A DNA stretch of 64,000 nt from Gemmatimonadota bacterium (lineage in GTDB: Bacteria > Latescibacterota > UBA2968 > UBA8231), in assembly GCA_018672475.1 (NCBI GenBank), contig JABHFS010000116.1:64621-128620 (forward strand), in the 5' to 3' direction. The notes beneath the pieces are model-generated. The model had not been told where the DNA came from. It made no database searches and saw only the letters and a program-made list of their open reading frames with translations. The number at the start of each line of letters is the position of its first letter. The stretch's first letter is position 1. Both the position numbers and the translations under genes were made by a program. This document shows, piece after piece, positions 8,095 to 16,357 of the stretch.

Positions 8095-10404
8095 TTAGCC
8101 GGCGGCTTCGGACAATTGCGCGTCCTGCAGCGCGGCGATGATCTTATCCGGGCTCATTGGCAACTCGCCCATGCGCGATCCGACGGCGTTGTGGATCGCG
8201 TTGGCGATGGCGGCCATCGGCGGCACTAGAGGCACCTCGCCGACACCGCGAATGCCGTGTGGACTCGCTGGATTAGGCACTTCGACCAGAATTGTTTCGA
8301 TCGTCGGCACGTCGAAGCAGGTCGGCATGCGGTAGTCGAGGAAGGTCGGGTTGGCCATGCTGCCGTCCTCGCCGTAGAAGTAGCCTTCAGAGAGCGCCCA
8401 GCCGATGCCCTGGACGGCGCCGCCCTGAATCTGGCCTTCGACATAAGACGGGTGAATGGCCTTGCCCACGTCCTGCACGGCGGTAAAGCGCAGGATCTCG
8501 ACCTTGCCGGTCTCCGGGTCGACTTCGACATCGACGACATGCACGGCGAAGGCATTGCCGGCGCCGCCGGCGTTGACGGAACCTTTACCGGTAATCGGTC
8601 CGCCGGTGCTGCCCTGGCTGGCGGCGACTTCCTTGACGGTGAGTGTCTTCGACGCGTCGGAGGTGCAGACGAAACGGCCGTCTTGGTATTCGATTTGGCC
8701 CTCTTCGACTTCGAGCTGGCGGGCGGCGCGCTTGCACATCTCGGCCTTGACGTCTTCGGCCGCGTTGTAACAGGCGTGGCCGGTGGCGTAGGTGACCCGG
8801 CTGCCGCCGGTGCCGCCGGTAAAACCGATCGAACTGGTGTCGGGGATCGAGGGGTTGATATCATCGGCTGTGAGCCCGAGGGTTTCGGCGACGATCATCG
8901 CCATCGAGGCGCGGCTACCGCCGATATCGACGGAGCCTTCGTTGAGGTTTATAGTGCCGTTGTCGTTGACGGAGATGGCGGCGGAAGACATACCGCCGCC
9001 GTTAAACCAGAAACCACCGGCGACGCCACGTCCGCGGTTTGCGCCTTCGAGATTGCTCTTATAGTGATCAGAGTCTTTGGCGGCCTGAAACGTTTCGATG
9101 CAGCCGATCTTGCCAAAGATCGTGCCGTCGGCGCGGCGGGTGCCTTCGTGGCAGGCGTTTTTGAGCCGTAACGCCATTGGGTCCATGCCGATTTTCTCGG
9201 CCAATTCGTCGATGACGCTTTCGGAAGCGAAGGCGGCGTTGGGTGCGCCGGGGGCGCGGTAGGCCGAGGACTTGGGTTTGTTGACGACGACATCGTAGGC
9301 GTCGATGGTGACATTGGCGATGTTGTAAGGGGCGAGGATACAGGCGGCCCCGGCGCCGACGGCCGAACCGGGATAGGCGCCGGCTTCATAGGCCATGTAG
9401 GCGTGCGCGGCGGTGATCGTGCCATCGTTTTTGACGCCCATCTTGACTTTCATATAGGACCCGGGGGCCGGGCCAGTGGCTTGGAAGACTTCGGTGCGGC
9501 TCATCAGCATCTTGACCGGTTGGCCCGTCTTGTGCGACATGATCGCTGCCGCCGGCTCCATATAGGTCGGGAATTTGCCGCCGAAACCACCGCCGATCTC
9601 GCAGGGCATGACCTTGACCTTGGAGACGGGCAGGTCGAGCACCTCGGCGACTTGCGAGCGGATTTCGAAGGGGCCTTGCGTGCTGACCCAGACCGTTACG
9701 GTGCCGTCCTTTTTCCACCAGACGGTGCAATTGTGCGGTTCGATATAGCCTTGGTGGATCGTCGCGGTGTCGAATTCGCGCTCGACGACGACATCGGCTG
9801 CGGCGAAACCCTCGTCGAGATCACCCATCGCGTGTTGGTTGTGGCTGGCGATATTGCTCTTTTTGCCGCTGTCTTCGCCCAATTCGCGGGTGGTGCGGTT
9901 TTCGTCCAAGAGCGGGGCGTCGTCGGCCATGGCCTTGCGCACGTCGATAACCGGCTGCAGGACTTCGTACTCGACCTTGATCAGGTCGAGAGCCTCTTCG
10001 GCGATGTGCGGGTTGGTCGCGCAGACGGCGGCTACCGCGTGGCCGGTATAGAGCACCTTGTCAGAGGCCAGTGAGTTTTTGGCGATCTCGCGCACATTGA
10101 CCGTGGTCTCGCCGATATTGGACAACTTGTCGACGACGTCGACCAAGTCGTCGGCGGTGGCTACCGCGCGCACGCCGTCGAGCTTGAGGGCTTCGGAGGT
10201 GTCGATCGACAGAATTTTGGCGTGCGGGTGCGGGCTGCGTAGGACCTTGCCAAAGAGCAGGCCGGGCAGGCGCACATCGCCCCCGTACATGGCGGCCCCG
10301 GTGACCTTGTCGACGCCGTCATGGCGGATCGGGCGGGTGCCGATGACTTTGTATTTGCCGTCATCAGTATAGTCGGGATAATCTTTGCTGGTGAATACGG
10401 ACAT
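8095..10404 (-). CDS. Xanthine dehydrogenase-family molybdopterin-binding subunit
   Basis: A 769-residue large subunit of the xanthine dehydrogenase/aldehyde oxidase family. The N-terminal hammerhead domain ('VTGAAMYGGDVRLPGLLFGKV') is followed by the molybdenum-cofactor domains with 'IGGGFGGKF' (270-278) and the catalytic glutamate in 'GIRGVGEVPLVPP' (E723). The enzyme hydroxylates a purine, aldehyde or aromatic heterocycle using water; the substrate cannot be assigned. A GGAG lies before ATG 10404. The FAD-binding and 2Fe-2S subunits that normally accompany it are not adjacent and not in the window, so it is either an orphan or its partners lie elsewhere. Confidence 0.93.
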   Translation of the reverse strand: MSVFTSKDYPDYTDDGKYKVIGTRPIRHDGVDKVTGAAMYGGDVRLPGLLFGKVLRSPHPHAKILSIDTSEALKLDGVRAVATADDLVDVVDKLSNIGETTVNVREIAKNSLASDKVLYTGHAVAAVCATNPHIAEEALDLIKVEYEVLQPVIDVRKAMADDAPLLDENRTTRELGEDSGKKSNIASHNQHAMGDLDEGFAAADVVVEREFDTATIHQGYIEPHNCTVWWKKDGTVTVWVSTQGPFEIRSQVAEVLDLPVSKVKVMPCEIGGGFGGKFPTYMEPAAAIMSHKTGQPVKMLMSRTEVFQATGPAPGSYMKVKMGVKNDGTITAAHAYMAYEAGAYPGSAVGAGAACILAPYNIANVTIDAYDVVVNKPKSSAYRAPGAPNAAFASESVIDELAEKIGMDPMALRLKNACHEGTRRADGTIFGKIGCIETFQAAKDSDHYKSNLEGANRGRGVAGGFWFNGGGMSSAAISVNDNGTINLNEGSVDIGGSRASMAMIVAETLGLTADDINPSIPDTSSIGFTGGTGGSRVTYATGHACYNAAEDVKAEMCKRAARQLEVEEGQIEYQDGRFVCTSDASKTLTVKEVAASQGSTGGPITGKGSVNAGGAGNAFAVHVVDVEVDPETGKVEILRFTAVQDVGKAIHPSYVEGQIQGGAVQGIGWALSEGYFYGEDGSMANPTFLDYRMPTCFDVPTIETILVEVPNPASPHGIRGVGEVPLVPPMAAIANAIHNAVGSRMGELPMSPDKIIAALQDAQLSEAAG

Positions 10405-10547
10405 GTGTAAGGTGCTCCTTTGGATAGAAAGGGCTGCTGGTGGTTATTTCGACTGATAATGTGAATATGAGTCTTTACGGCGTCAAGTGTGTCTTATAAT
10501 GAAGAATATAGGGAATTTGCATTGAGGATTTATCCGTCGCGGCCTAG

Positions 10548-10577
10548 TTGACGGACAGCGAGCGCTTGGCGTATCCT
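10548..10577 (+). promoter_or_regulatory. Predicted promoter for the phosphopantetheinyl transferase gene
   Basis: TTGACG (10548-10553), an 18-nt spacer, then TATCCT (10572-10577). The predicted transcription start falls at or within a base or two of the ATG at 10584, so the mRNA would be leaderless or nearly so. No Shine-Dalgarno sequence is seen before that ATG, which agrees. Confidence 0.45.
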
Positions 10578-10583
10578 TGCCAT

Positions 10584-11303
10584 ATGTCCATTTTTTTGGA
10601 AAAACCGACTACACAACCCGCACTTTCTATTGAAGAAGTCCACGTATGGTGCGCTGAGTTGATAGCGGAGTCTGCGGATGTAGATGAAATCGCCGCCTGT
10701 CTCAGCCCTGACGAGTTCAAACGGGCCGATCGTTTTATTGATGAGAAACACCGCACGCATTTTATCGTCGCTCGCAGCGTACTAAGGCAGCTTTTGGGAC
10801 AATATCTCGAATTAGAGCCCGGTGCGATAACGTTTATCTACGGAGAGCACGGCAAACCTTCCATCGCCGGCGCGGGACTGTGTTTCAATCTGTCCCATTC
10901 GCATGGATTGGCGTTGTATGCGGTGGCACGGGAACGGCAGGTCGGCGTCGATGTGGAGTTCCCGCGGGCGCAGGTCGCGCACGAGCGGATCGCGTCGCGC
11001 TTCTTTTCAACAAAAGAACAGGCGGCGTTGGCGGAGCAACCTGAGACCGAGCGGTGTACGGCTTTTTACAATATTTGGACGCGGAAAGAGGCGTATCTCA
11101 AGGCGCGGGGCGATGGCATTTCGGCGGGGTTGGACACCTTTTCGGTATCGCTGGACGCCGAGGCTCGATTGCTGCACTCGGATGAGGGAGCCGCAGAACC
11201 AGCGCGGTGGAAGCTGTCCGCTCTGCAGCCGGCGCCCGGATATGTTGCCGCGTTATGTGCGGCGGGCGACTGGCAGCTCAAGTGCTTCGCCTGGGGCGCT
11301 TAG
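10584..11303 (+). CDS. 4'-phosphopantetheinyl transferase, Sfp type
   Basis: A 239-residue Sfp/Gsp-type enzyme (the frame opens upstream at 10548, but ATG 10584 fits the family and the predicted promoter). It carries the two signature motifs, 'QVGVDVEF' (119-126) and 'WTRKEAYLKARGDG' (165-178), with metal-binding Asp and Glu in place, plus 'FNLSHSHG' (101-108). It transfers the phosphopantetheine arm of CoA to a serine of acyl, peptidyl or aryl carrier proteins. No polyketide or peptide synthetase lies in the window, so its carrier protein is unknown. The 3' end overlaps the convergent neighbour by 4 nt. Confidence 0.9.
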   Translation: MSIFLEKPTTQPALSIEEVHVWCAELIAESADVDEIAACLSPDEFKRADRFIDEKHRTHFIVARSVLRQLLGQYLELEPGAITFIYGEHGKPSIAGAGLCFNLSHSHGLALYAVARERQVGVDVEFPRAQVAHERIASRFFSTKEQAALAEQPETERCTAFYNIWTRKEAYLKARGDGISAGLDTFSVSLDAEARLLHSDEGAAEPARWKLSALQPAPGYVAALCAAGDWQLKCFAWGA

Positions 11304-12049
11304 AGAATACGCTCGGAAACGACGCCGTGCAGGTCCATTTCGAAGTCGATGTCAATTATGGGCGGACGGGTGTAATACCAATGGATGCCGTGGCGGCGGG
11401 CCGGGCCGGTCGGGGCCAGGATAATATCTTCTAGTAGGCCTTCAAGCGGGTAGATGGTATAGACGTCAATGGCATTGACTAAACCCCAATGGCCGCCCAA
11501 GCCGAGTAGTCGTTCCTCCATCACCTGCATGACATAAGTGGCTTTTTCGCGCATCGATTCGGGGGAGGTGTCGCCTGAGCGGATAATCCCTTTTTCGACA
11601 AGTGTGCCTTCTAATAATTCACCGGCACCGGCGACGATCAGGGTTGGGCGGTCGATTTGCTCGTTGGGAATGATATAGGAGAAGGCGTGCAATACGGGTT
11701 CGGCAGGTGGGTCGTAAAAGGGCGCGACATTGGTGCGGGCGACGGGATTGAGGTTGCCGACATAGAGATCCCACTCTTGTAAGACGGTGCAGTATTCGCT
11801 GTTGAAGTCGATAAAACCTTGCATGGTAAAGGGCGCGGGCGAGCGCAACTCCATGCCGCATAGGGCATAACGATCACGGCCCTCTGCCGTTAAATGCGCG
11901 TCAACGCGCTCGAAACCGGCCCGCCAAGGCAGCGCTTCGGCAAGGGTAACGTGGATGATCTCGTAGCCTGGATCGGCGATAATGCCGCAGGAATAAGGGT
12001 CGATGCCCTGGAGAAAATGATAGTGTCCTTTGGGGTGTGCAACAAGCAT
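11300..12049 (-). CDS. Conserved protein of unknown function
   Basis: A 249-residue soluble protein with no signal peptide or membrane segment. The first ~85 residues look like a small enzyme or barrel region ('HYHFLQGIDPYSCGIIADPGY'). The central part ('NPVARTNVAPFYDPPAEPVL', then 'TLIVAGAGELLEG') faintly recalls RidA/YjgF-type folds, and the C-terminus repeats a similar pattern ('LGLGGHWGLVNAIDVYTIYPL'). That resemblance is too weak to assign. It is His/Tyr rich, reads as a genuine gene with coding bias like its neighbours, and converges on the phosphopantetheinyl transferase gene. Confidence 0.65.
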   Translation of the reverse strand: MLVAHPKGHYHFLQGIDPYSCGIIADPGYEIIHVTLAEALPWRAGFERVDAHLTAEGRDRYALCGMELRSPAPFTMQGFIDFNSEYCTVLQEWDLYVGNLNPVARTNVAPFYDPPAEPVLHAFSYIIPNEQIDRPTLIVAGAGELLEGTLVEKGIIRSGDTSPESMREKATYVMQVMEERLLGLGGHWGLVNAIDVYTIYPLEGLLEDIILAPTGPARRHGIHWYYTRPPIIDIDFEMDLHGVVSERIL

Positions 12050-12174
12050 TAGGCCTCGTTTCGACAGGGGTTGAAGGCCCTTAGTGTCGGCTGTAAGTTG
12101 CTCTGCGTCAAGGCAGAAGCGTCTTCCTGTAGCGGGATTTTATACTTGATATGGGAACATGGGCTATATAGAGC

Positions 12175-12227
12175 AGAGGATATGGACGCTGCGTCTACAT
12201 CCGCTCTGACCGCCGTGCATCGCGGTC
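12175..12227. other. Two adjacent hairpins in a 413-nt intergenic region
   Basis: The spacer 12050-12462 has no gene. It holds a strong imperfect inverted repeat, AGAGGATATGGACGC (12175-12189) against GCGTCTACATCCGCTCT (12191-12207). A second one follows directly: GACCGC, 8 nt, GCGGTC (12208-12227). They could belong to the leader of the dehydrogenase at 12463 (plus) or of the unknown gene ending upstream (minus). No recognised riboswitch consensus was seen. Confidence 0.45.
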
Positions 12228-12357
12228 AACGGCAATTTCGCGCTCAGGTCCGAGCCCATTGCCGGCGCGTCCGGTGCAAGAAGCGAGCACGCCTAAGTTA
12301 TAGGGCAATATAGTCGACCTATAAGCCTAAACTGAGCATAGCGCTCCAGTTTGTCTA

Positions 12358-12382
12358 TCCGGATTTTTTCGGATTTTTTTGT
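12358..12382 (+). terminator. Possible intrinsic terminator / attenuator before the dehydrogenase
   Basis: ATCCG and CGGAT flank a T-rich loop and are followed by seven T residues. The stem is only five to six base pairs, so it is weak. It lies between the paired hairpins at 12175-12227 and the gene starting at 12463, where an attenuator would sit. Confidence 0.35.
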
Positions 12383-12462
12383 GCCCTTGCCGGAGTTTGG
12401 CGCTTATTTATATTCCTTCCTCTATTTCTACCCACCTCTACCTGTGAATATTGGAACTAACG

Positions 12463-13416
12463 ATGGCCTATAATGTATTGGTAATGGCCGAGGTCGAGCC
12501 CTACCGAACGATTCTGCCGATGATCGAAGAGCAGTGCCGGGTCGTGCGCTGGCATCCCGACGACGATGCCTGGCGGGCTGAGTTGGGTGATATCGACGGG
12601 ATTTATGTCTATGCCCATATCAAGGTCGGCCCTGAGCTGATGGACAGTATGCCCAAGCTCAAGGTTATCAGCAATTTTGGCGTCGGTGTCGACCACGTCG
12701 ACCTCGCTGCGGCCCAGCAGCGGGGCATACCCGTGGGCAATACACCCAATGTTCTCGACGGGGCCACGGCCGATATCACCTTTGCCCTGCTCTTGGCCGG
12801 GGCGCGCAATATCGTTAAAGGCGACCACTTTGCCCGCGGTCCGAATTTTGTCGAGTACGACCCGAGTTTTATGTTGGGGCAAGAGGTGCACCACCAGACC
12901 TTGGGCATTGTTGGTTTGGGCAATATCGGTTATCAGGTGGCCCGGCGGGCACAGGGTTTTGATATGACGGTGCTCTACCACAATCGCAACCGCAATGCTC
13001 AGGCCGAGGCCGAACTCGGGGTGCGTTATGTGTCGTTGGACGAGTTGCTCGCACAGTCGGATTTCGTGGCGTTGAATATGCCGCTGACCGACGAGACGCG
13101 GGGGATGATCGGCCGGCGGGAGTTGGCGCTAATGAAAGAATCAGCGGTGTTGGTCAATGCGGCACGCGGTGGGGTCATCGATCACGAGGCCCTATTGCAG
13201 ACGTTGCAAGCGGGTAAGTTGCATGCGGCGGCCCTCGATGTGACCGAGCCGGAGCCGCTGCCGAGAGACCATCCGCTCTTTGCTCTCGACAATGTCATTA
13301 TTATACCGCACCTAGGCAGTGCCACCGAACAGACGCGTCAGGCGATGTCGGACCGCTCGGTGGGTAATTTATTGGCCGGCTTAGAGGGTAAGGAACTGCT
13401 GAGCCGCATCATTTGA
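12463..13416 (+). CDS. D-isomer-specific 2-hydroxyacid dehydrogenase
   Basis: A 317-residue dehydrogenase of the glyoxylate/hydroxypyruvate reductase group, from ATG 12463 (an in-frame TTG at 12451 is possible). The NAD(P)-binding motif 'GIVGLGNIG' ends at residue 156. The catalytic triad is in place: Arg in 'NAARGGVID' (R235), Glu in 'DVTEPEPL' (E264) and His in 'IPHLGSATE' (H283). It reduces a 2-keto acid to the D-2-hydroxy acid or the reverse. It is monocistronic, followed by trxB after 92 nt. A second, distinct member of the superfamily is at 39060-40127. Confidence 0.9.
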   Translation: MAYNVLVMAEVEPYRTILPMIEEQCRVVRWHPDDDAWRAELGDIDGIYVYAHIKVGPELMDSMPKLKVISNFGVGVDHVDLAAAQQRGIPVGNTPNVLDGATADITFALLLAGARNIVKGDHFARGPNFVEYDPSFMLGQEVHHQTLGIVGLGNIGYQVARRAQGFDMTVLYHNRNRNAQAEAELGVRYVSLDELLAQSDFVALNMPLTDETRGMIGRRELALMKESAVLVNAARGGVIDHEALLQTLQAGKLHAAALDVTEPEPLPRDHPLFALDNVIIIPHLGSATEQTRQAMSDRSVGNLLAGLEGKELLSRII

Positions 13417-13508
13417 GGGCGGGTTGCATCTTATAGGAGAGACGATAGGTGAGGTTCGCCGGCATTTTGATCTAATACCATAACAAAATCAACACAGCAA
13501 GGGATCTA

Positions 13509-14444
13509 ATGAGCGAAAATACACATCACAAAGTTATTATCATCGGTTCGGGCCCGGCCGGGCTCACGGCGGCCCTATATGCCGCGCGGGCCGATTTGCC
13601 GCCGCTGGTCCTCGAGGGCTTGCAGCCGGGCGGCCAGTTGACCATTACCACCGACGTGGAAAACTATCCCGGCTTCCCCGAGGGCATTATGGGGCCGGAA
13701 TTGATGGATCAGATGCGTAAGCAGGCTCAGCGTTTTGGCGCCGAGTGCATGTTCAAGATCGCGACGGAGGTCGATTTTTCACAGCGTCCCTTCAAAGTCA
13801 AAACCTATGACGCCGAATATACCGGCGATTCGGTGATTATCGCGACCGGGGCTACGGCGAGGTTGTTGGGTTTGGAGTCGGAGACCCGGCTGATGGGACA
13901 CGGGGTTTCGGCCTGTGCGACCTGCGATGGTTTTTTCTTCCGCGACAAGGAGCTAATCGTCGTCGGTGGTGGTGATTCGGCGATGGAGGAAGGTACCTAT
14001 CTGACGAAGTTCGCGTCGAAGGTGACGATCGTGCACCGCCGCGAGGAGTTTCGCGCCTCGAAAATAATGCTCAAACGCGCGCAAGAAAACGACAAAGTCG
14101 ATTTTTTACTCAACGCCACGATCGAGGAAATATTAGGCACGGATGATGGCTTGTCGGTGCGCGGCGTAGTGTTGACGGATACGCAGACGGGAGAAACTCG
14201 CGAAATGGCCTGCGATGGCGTTTTTATGGCGATTGGTCACGTGCCCAATTCCAAGATTTTTAACGGCATGTTGGATATGGATGAGCAAGGGTATTTGATC
14301 ACTAAGCCCGATTCGACGGCGACGAATATCGAAGGGGTGTTCGCCTGTGGAGATGTGCAGGATACGGTGTATCGGCAGGCGGTGACGGCGGCGGGCACGG
14401 GGTGCATGGCGGCGATTGAAGCCGAGCGTTTTTTGGCGCACTAG
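13509..14444 (+). CDS. trxB: Thioredoxin-disulfide reductase
   Basis: A 311-residue low-molecular-weight thioredoxin reductase. The FAD motif is '[18 protein letters not shown]' (from residue 11), the redox-active pair is 'ACATCDG' (C136, C139), and the NADPH motif is '[11 protein letters not shown]' with '[10 protein letters not shown]' after it. The C-terminal FAD motif '[10 protein letters not shown]' is present. It reduces thioredoxin with NADPH in the cytoplasm. AGGGA lies five bases before the ATG. No thioredoxin gene is adjacent. Confidence 0.97.
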   Translation: MSENTHHKVIIIGSGPAGLTAALYAARADLPPLVLEGLQPGGQLTITTDVENYPGFPEGIMGPELMDQMRKQAQRFGAECMFKIATEVDFSQRPFKVKTYDAEYTGDSVIIATGATARLLGLESETRLMGHGVSACATCDGFFFRDKELIVVGGGDSAMEEGTYLTKFASKVTIVHRREEFRASKIMLKRAQENDKVDFLLNATIEEILGTDDGLSVRGVVLTDTQTGETREMACDGVFMAIGHVPNSKIFNGMLDMDEQGYLITKPDSTATNIEGVFACGDVQDTVYRQAVTAAGTGCMAAIEAERFLAH

Positions 14445-14456
14445 CGGCTGTACGGC

Positions 14457-14611
14457 GGTCGGATCGGGGGTGCGTCTTCCGGTATTTTTAAGCCCCCCGG
14501 GCCGTCGCCTCTCGCAGCGCCTTCGCGCTGGCTGACGGTTGCCCTTCTCTACCAGGCCTTTTTTACCGCCCCGCTCCGAAAAACACCCTGCGTTGCATCC
14601 CCGATCCGACC
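14457..14611. repeat. Copy B of a structured intergenic repeat with terminal inverted repeats (MITE-like)
   Basis: The element is bounded by perfect 13-bp inverted repeats, GGTCGGATCGGGG (14457-14469) and its complement (14599-14611), with the match running on to 16 of 17. Inside are CCGG/CCGG arms around 'TATTTTTAAG' and the perfect hairpin CAGCGC-CTTC-GCGCTG. A diverged copy lies at 6068-6195. It contains no ORF. It fills most of the 297-nt gap between trxB and ksgA. Size and termini suit a non-autonomous transposable element or a repetitive extragenic palindrome family; no target duplication could be identified. Confidence 0.7.
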
Positions 14612-14741
14612 TTGGCCGGCTTGGTGCAGTTAGATAGTGGATGGGTAGGAACTTTAGTAATGTGCGTTTAGTGCAGTAAATACAAAAAGAAAATTATTGG
14701 ACTGGCCTAATGTAAATTGGGTCAACCCTTATATTGTGGGT

Positions 14742-15551
14742 ATGAAAAAACTAGAGCAGTACGGCATTCAGCCGAGTAAGAAGCTTGGGCAGAATTTCCT
14801 CAATGACAGCGGTGTGCTGCGGCGGGAAGTGGCCTATGCGGATATTGGGCCGGAGGATACGGTGTTGGAGATTGGGCCGGGTATTGGCAATCTGACTGAG
14901 TTGTTGTTGGGCAAGGCGGCTAAGGTCATAGCGGTGGAGCAGGATCGGCAGTTTAGTAAGTGTCTGGGGGATTTGCAAAAGCAGCATTCGCATTTATCGC
15001 TGTTGTGGGGAGATGCGTTGCGGGTGGGGTTGCCGCGTTTTGACAAGGTGGTGGCGAACCTGCCCTATCATGTGGCTTTGCCAATTATCTTTAGATTGCT
15101 GGGACAGCGTTTCGACCGGGCGGTGTTGATGGTGCAGAAAAGATTGGCCGAACGCATGTGCGCTGGGGTGGGAGAGAATGGCTATTGTCGGATGGGGATA
15201 ACCGTCGGGCGGGTGGCGAAGGTCGATATGCTTGAGAAGATTCGCTCGGATTCCTTTGTCCCTGAGCCAGACGTTGAGAGCGCGATTGTGAAAATCGAAC
15301 GCGGTAAACCTAATTTCGCCGTGCCGTCGGAAGATTTCTTTAAGCAGGTATTGGAAGCGCTTTTTGCTCATCGCGATGAATCGTTGCAACGCGTATTGGA
15401 AAAGAGCCGCGATCGAAACTTGCCGCCCACTGCTTTGGCTAAGCTAGGTAAAAAGCTTAAGAACAAGCAGATATTTCGGCTTACCCCGCGCGAATTTGGT
15501 GAAATTACTCGGGTTATGTGGGAAGTCAGAGAAAGAAAAATAAAACGATAA
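14742..15551 (+). CDS. ksgA: 16S rRNA adenine dimethyltransferase, archaeal/eukaryal-like (KsgA/Dim1)
   Basis: A 269-residue protein from ATG 14742 (in-frame TTG 14697 is less likely). Motifs are 'KKLGQNFLND' (13-22), the SAM-binding 'EIGPGIGNLT' (43-52) and the catalytic 'ANLPYHVALPI' (NLPY 106-109). KsgA dimethylates two adjacent adenines in helix 45 of 16S rRNA. Several blocks read more like archaeal KsgA/Dim1 than typical bacterial forms: 'FDRAVLMVQKRLAERM' and 'EDFFKQVLEALFAHRDESLQ'. The resemblance is from memory of family patterns, so the origin needs a tree. An intrinsic terminator follows at once. Confidence 0.88.
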   Translation: MKKLEQYGIQPSKKLGQNFLNDSGVLRREVAYADIGPEDTVLEIGPGIGNLTELLLGKAAKVIAVEQDRQFSKCLGDLQKQHSHLSLLWGDALRVGLPRFDKVVANLPYHVALPIIFRLLGQRFDRAVLMVQKRLAERMCAGVGENGYCRMGITVGRVAKVDMLEKIRSDSFVPEPDVESAIVKIERGKPNFAVPSEDFFKQVLEALFAHRDESLQRVLEKSRDRNLPPTALAKLGKKLKNKQIFRLTPREFGEITRVMWEVRERKIKR

Positions 15552-15582
15552 GATAGTGTAAAGTGCAACTTCTATAAGTGTT

Positions 15583-15616
15583 ATGCTGGCCTGTTTTACA
15601 GGCCAGCATTTTTATT
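15583..15616 (+). terminator. Intrinsic terminator after ksgA
   Basis: A perfect 12-bp stem, ATGCTGGCCTGT (15583-15594) and ACAGGCCAGCAT (15598-15609), with a 3-nt loop and a T-rich tail (TTTTTATTT). Confidence 0.92.
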
Positions 15617-15639
15617 TGTCCATATGCGGCATTGGCTAT

Positions 15640-16145
15640 CGCGATACGCACGGATACGCCACCGCTGATTTTGCGACATTACTCTTACTTGTCGCGGGTA
15701 CCGCGTCTGGTCGGCTTGTTCAAGCTCACCCCAATGAGGCGGTGGTCCTACCGCTTTTTGGCGCCTATAAAGGCACGGTCTACGATTCGAGTTTGCGTTG
15801 GGCCAATCCCTTTGATAGCAAGTGCAAAGTCTCGGTTCGGGTCCGCAACTTCGAGAGCGAAAAGTTCAAGGTCAACGATCTATACGGCAATTCGATCGAG
15901 ATTGCCACGGTAGTCGTTTGGAAGGTCGTCGATACGGCGGAGTCGGTCTTTCTCGTCGACAACTACGAGGATTTTGTGCATGTGCAAAGCGAGGCGGCGC
16001 TGAGCATGGTGCAGATGGCGTTGGACAAAGCTGGCGGCGGAAAGGGATCGTCGAACTAGACGAGGAGCACAAGGCCACTATGGTGAGCAATCTGCTAGTG
16101 GTGTTCTGTGGTGAGCGATCCGCTCATCCGGTGGTCAACGCCGGA
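15640..16145 (+). pseudogene. SPFH/Band-7 domain protein remnant
   Basis: From about 15727 one frame reads 'HPNEAVVLPLFGAYKGTV' then '[20 protein letters not shown]' and '[19 protein letters not shown]', the start of an SPFH (stomatin/prohibitin-like) protein. It ends at a stop at 16059. The family's C-terminal block continues in another frame from 16050: '[19 protein letters not shown]' then 'HPVVNAG'. The middle of the SPFH domain, where the family has roughly 80-100 residues between these blocks, is missing. An internal deletion plus frameshift therefore broke this gene. The N-terminal membrane segment is also poorly preserved. Confidence 0.75.
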
Positions 16146-16357
16146 CACCGACAGATTGAAGAAGAAGCCGCAGGAATCCGATTGATTCTATGCTTAGAAC
16201 ATCCTAGGATAAAGGTCTGCTATTATCGGCGGGAGGTGCCTAAGGGTGCCTCTCGCTTTTGTCGGTTGTCATCAATTTCATTATAATTAGATAAATCATA
16301 GAGCACTTATTTCATATTGCGTCCTTCATATCTCATGCAATGATCGGAGATCCCTCC

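Noticed and set aside
8257-9171. 304-codon plus-strand frame
   Set aside because: Shadow of the molybdopterin subunit gene, which has clear motifs on the other strand.
16220-16270. GAGG/CCTC hairpin downstream of the SPFH remnant
   Set aside because: Stem needs wobbles and has only four Ts; too weak to call a terminator.
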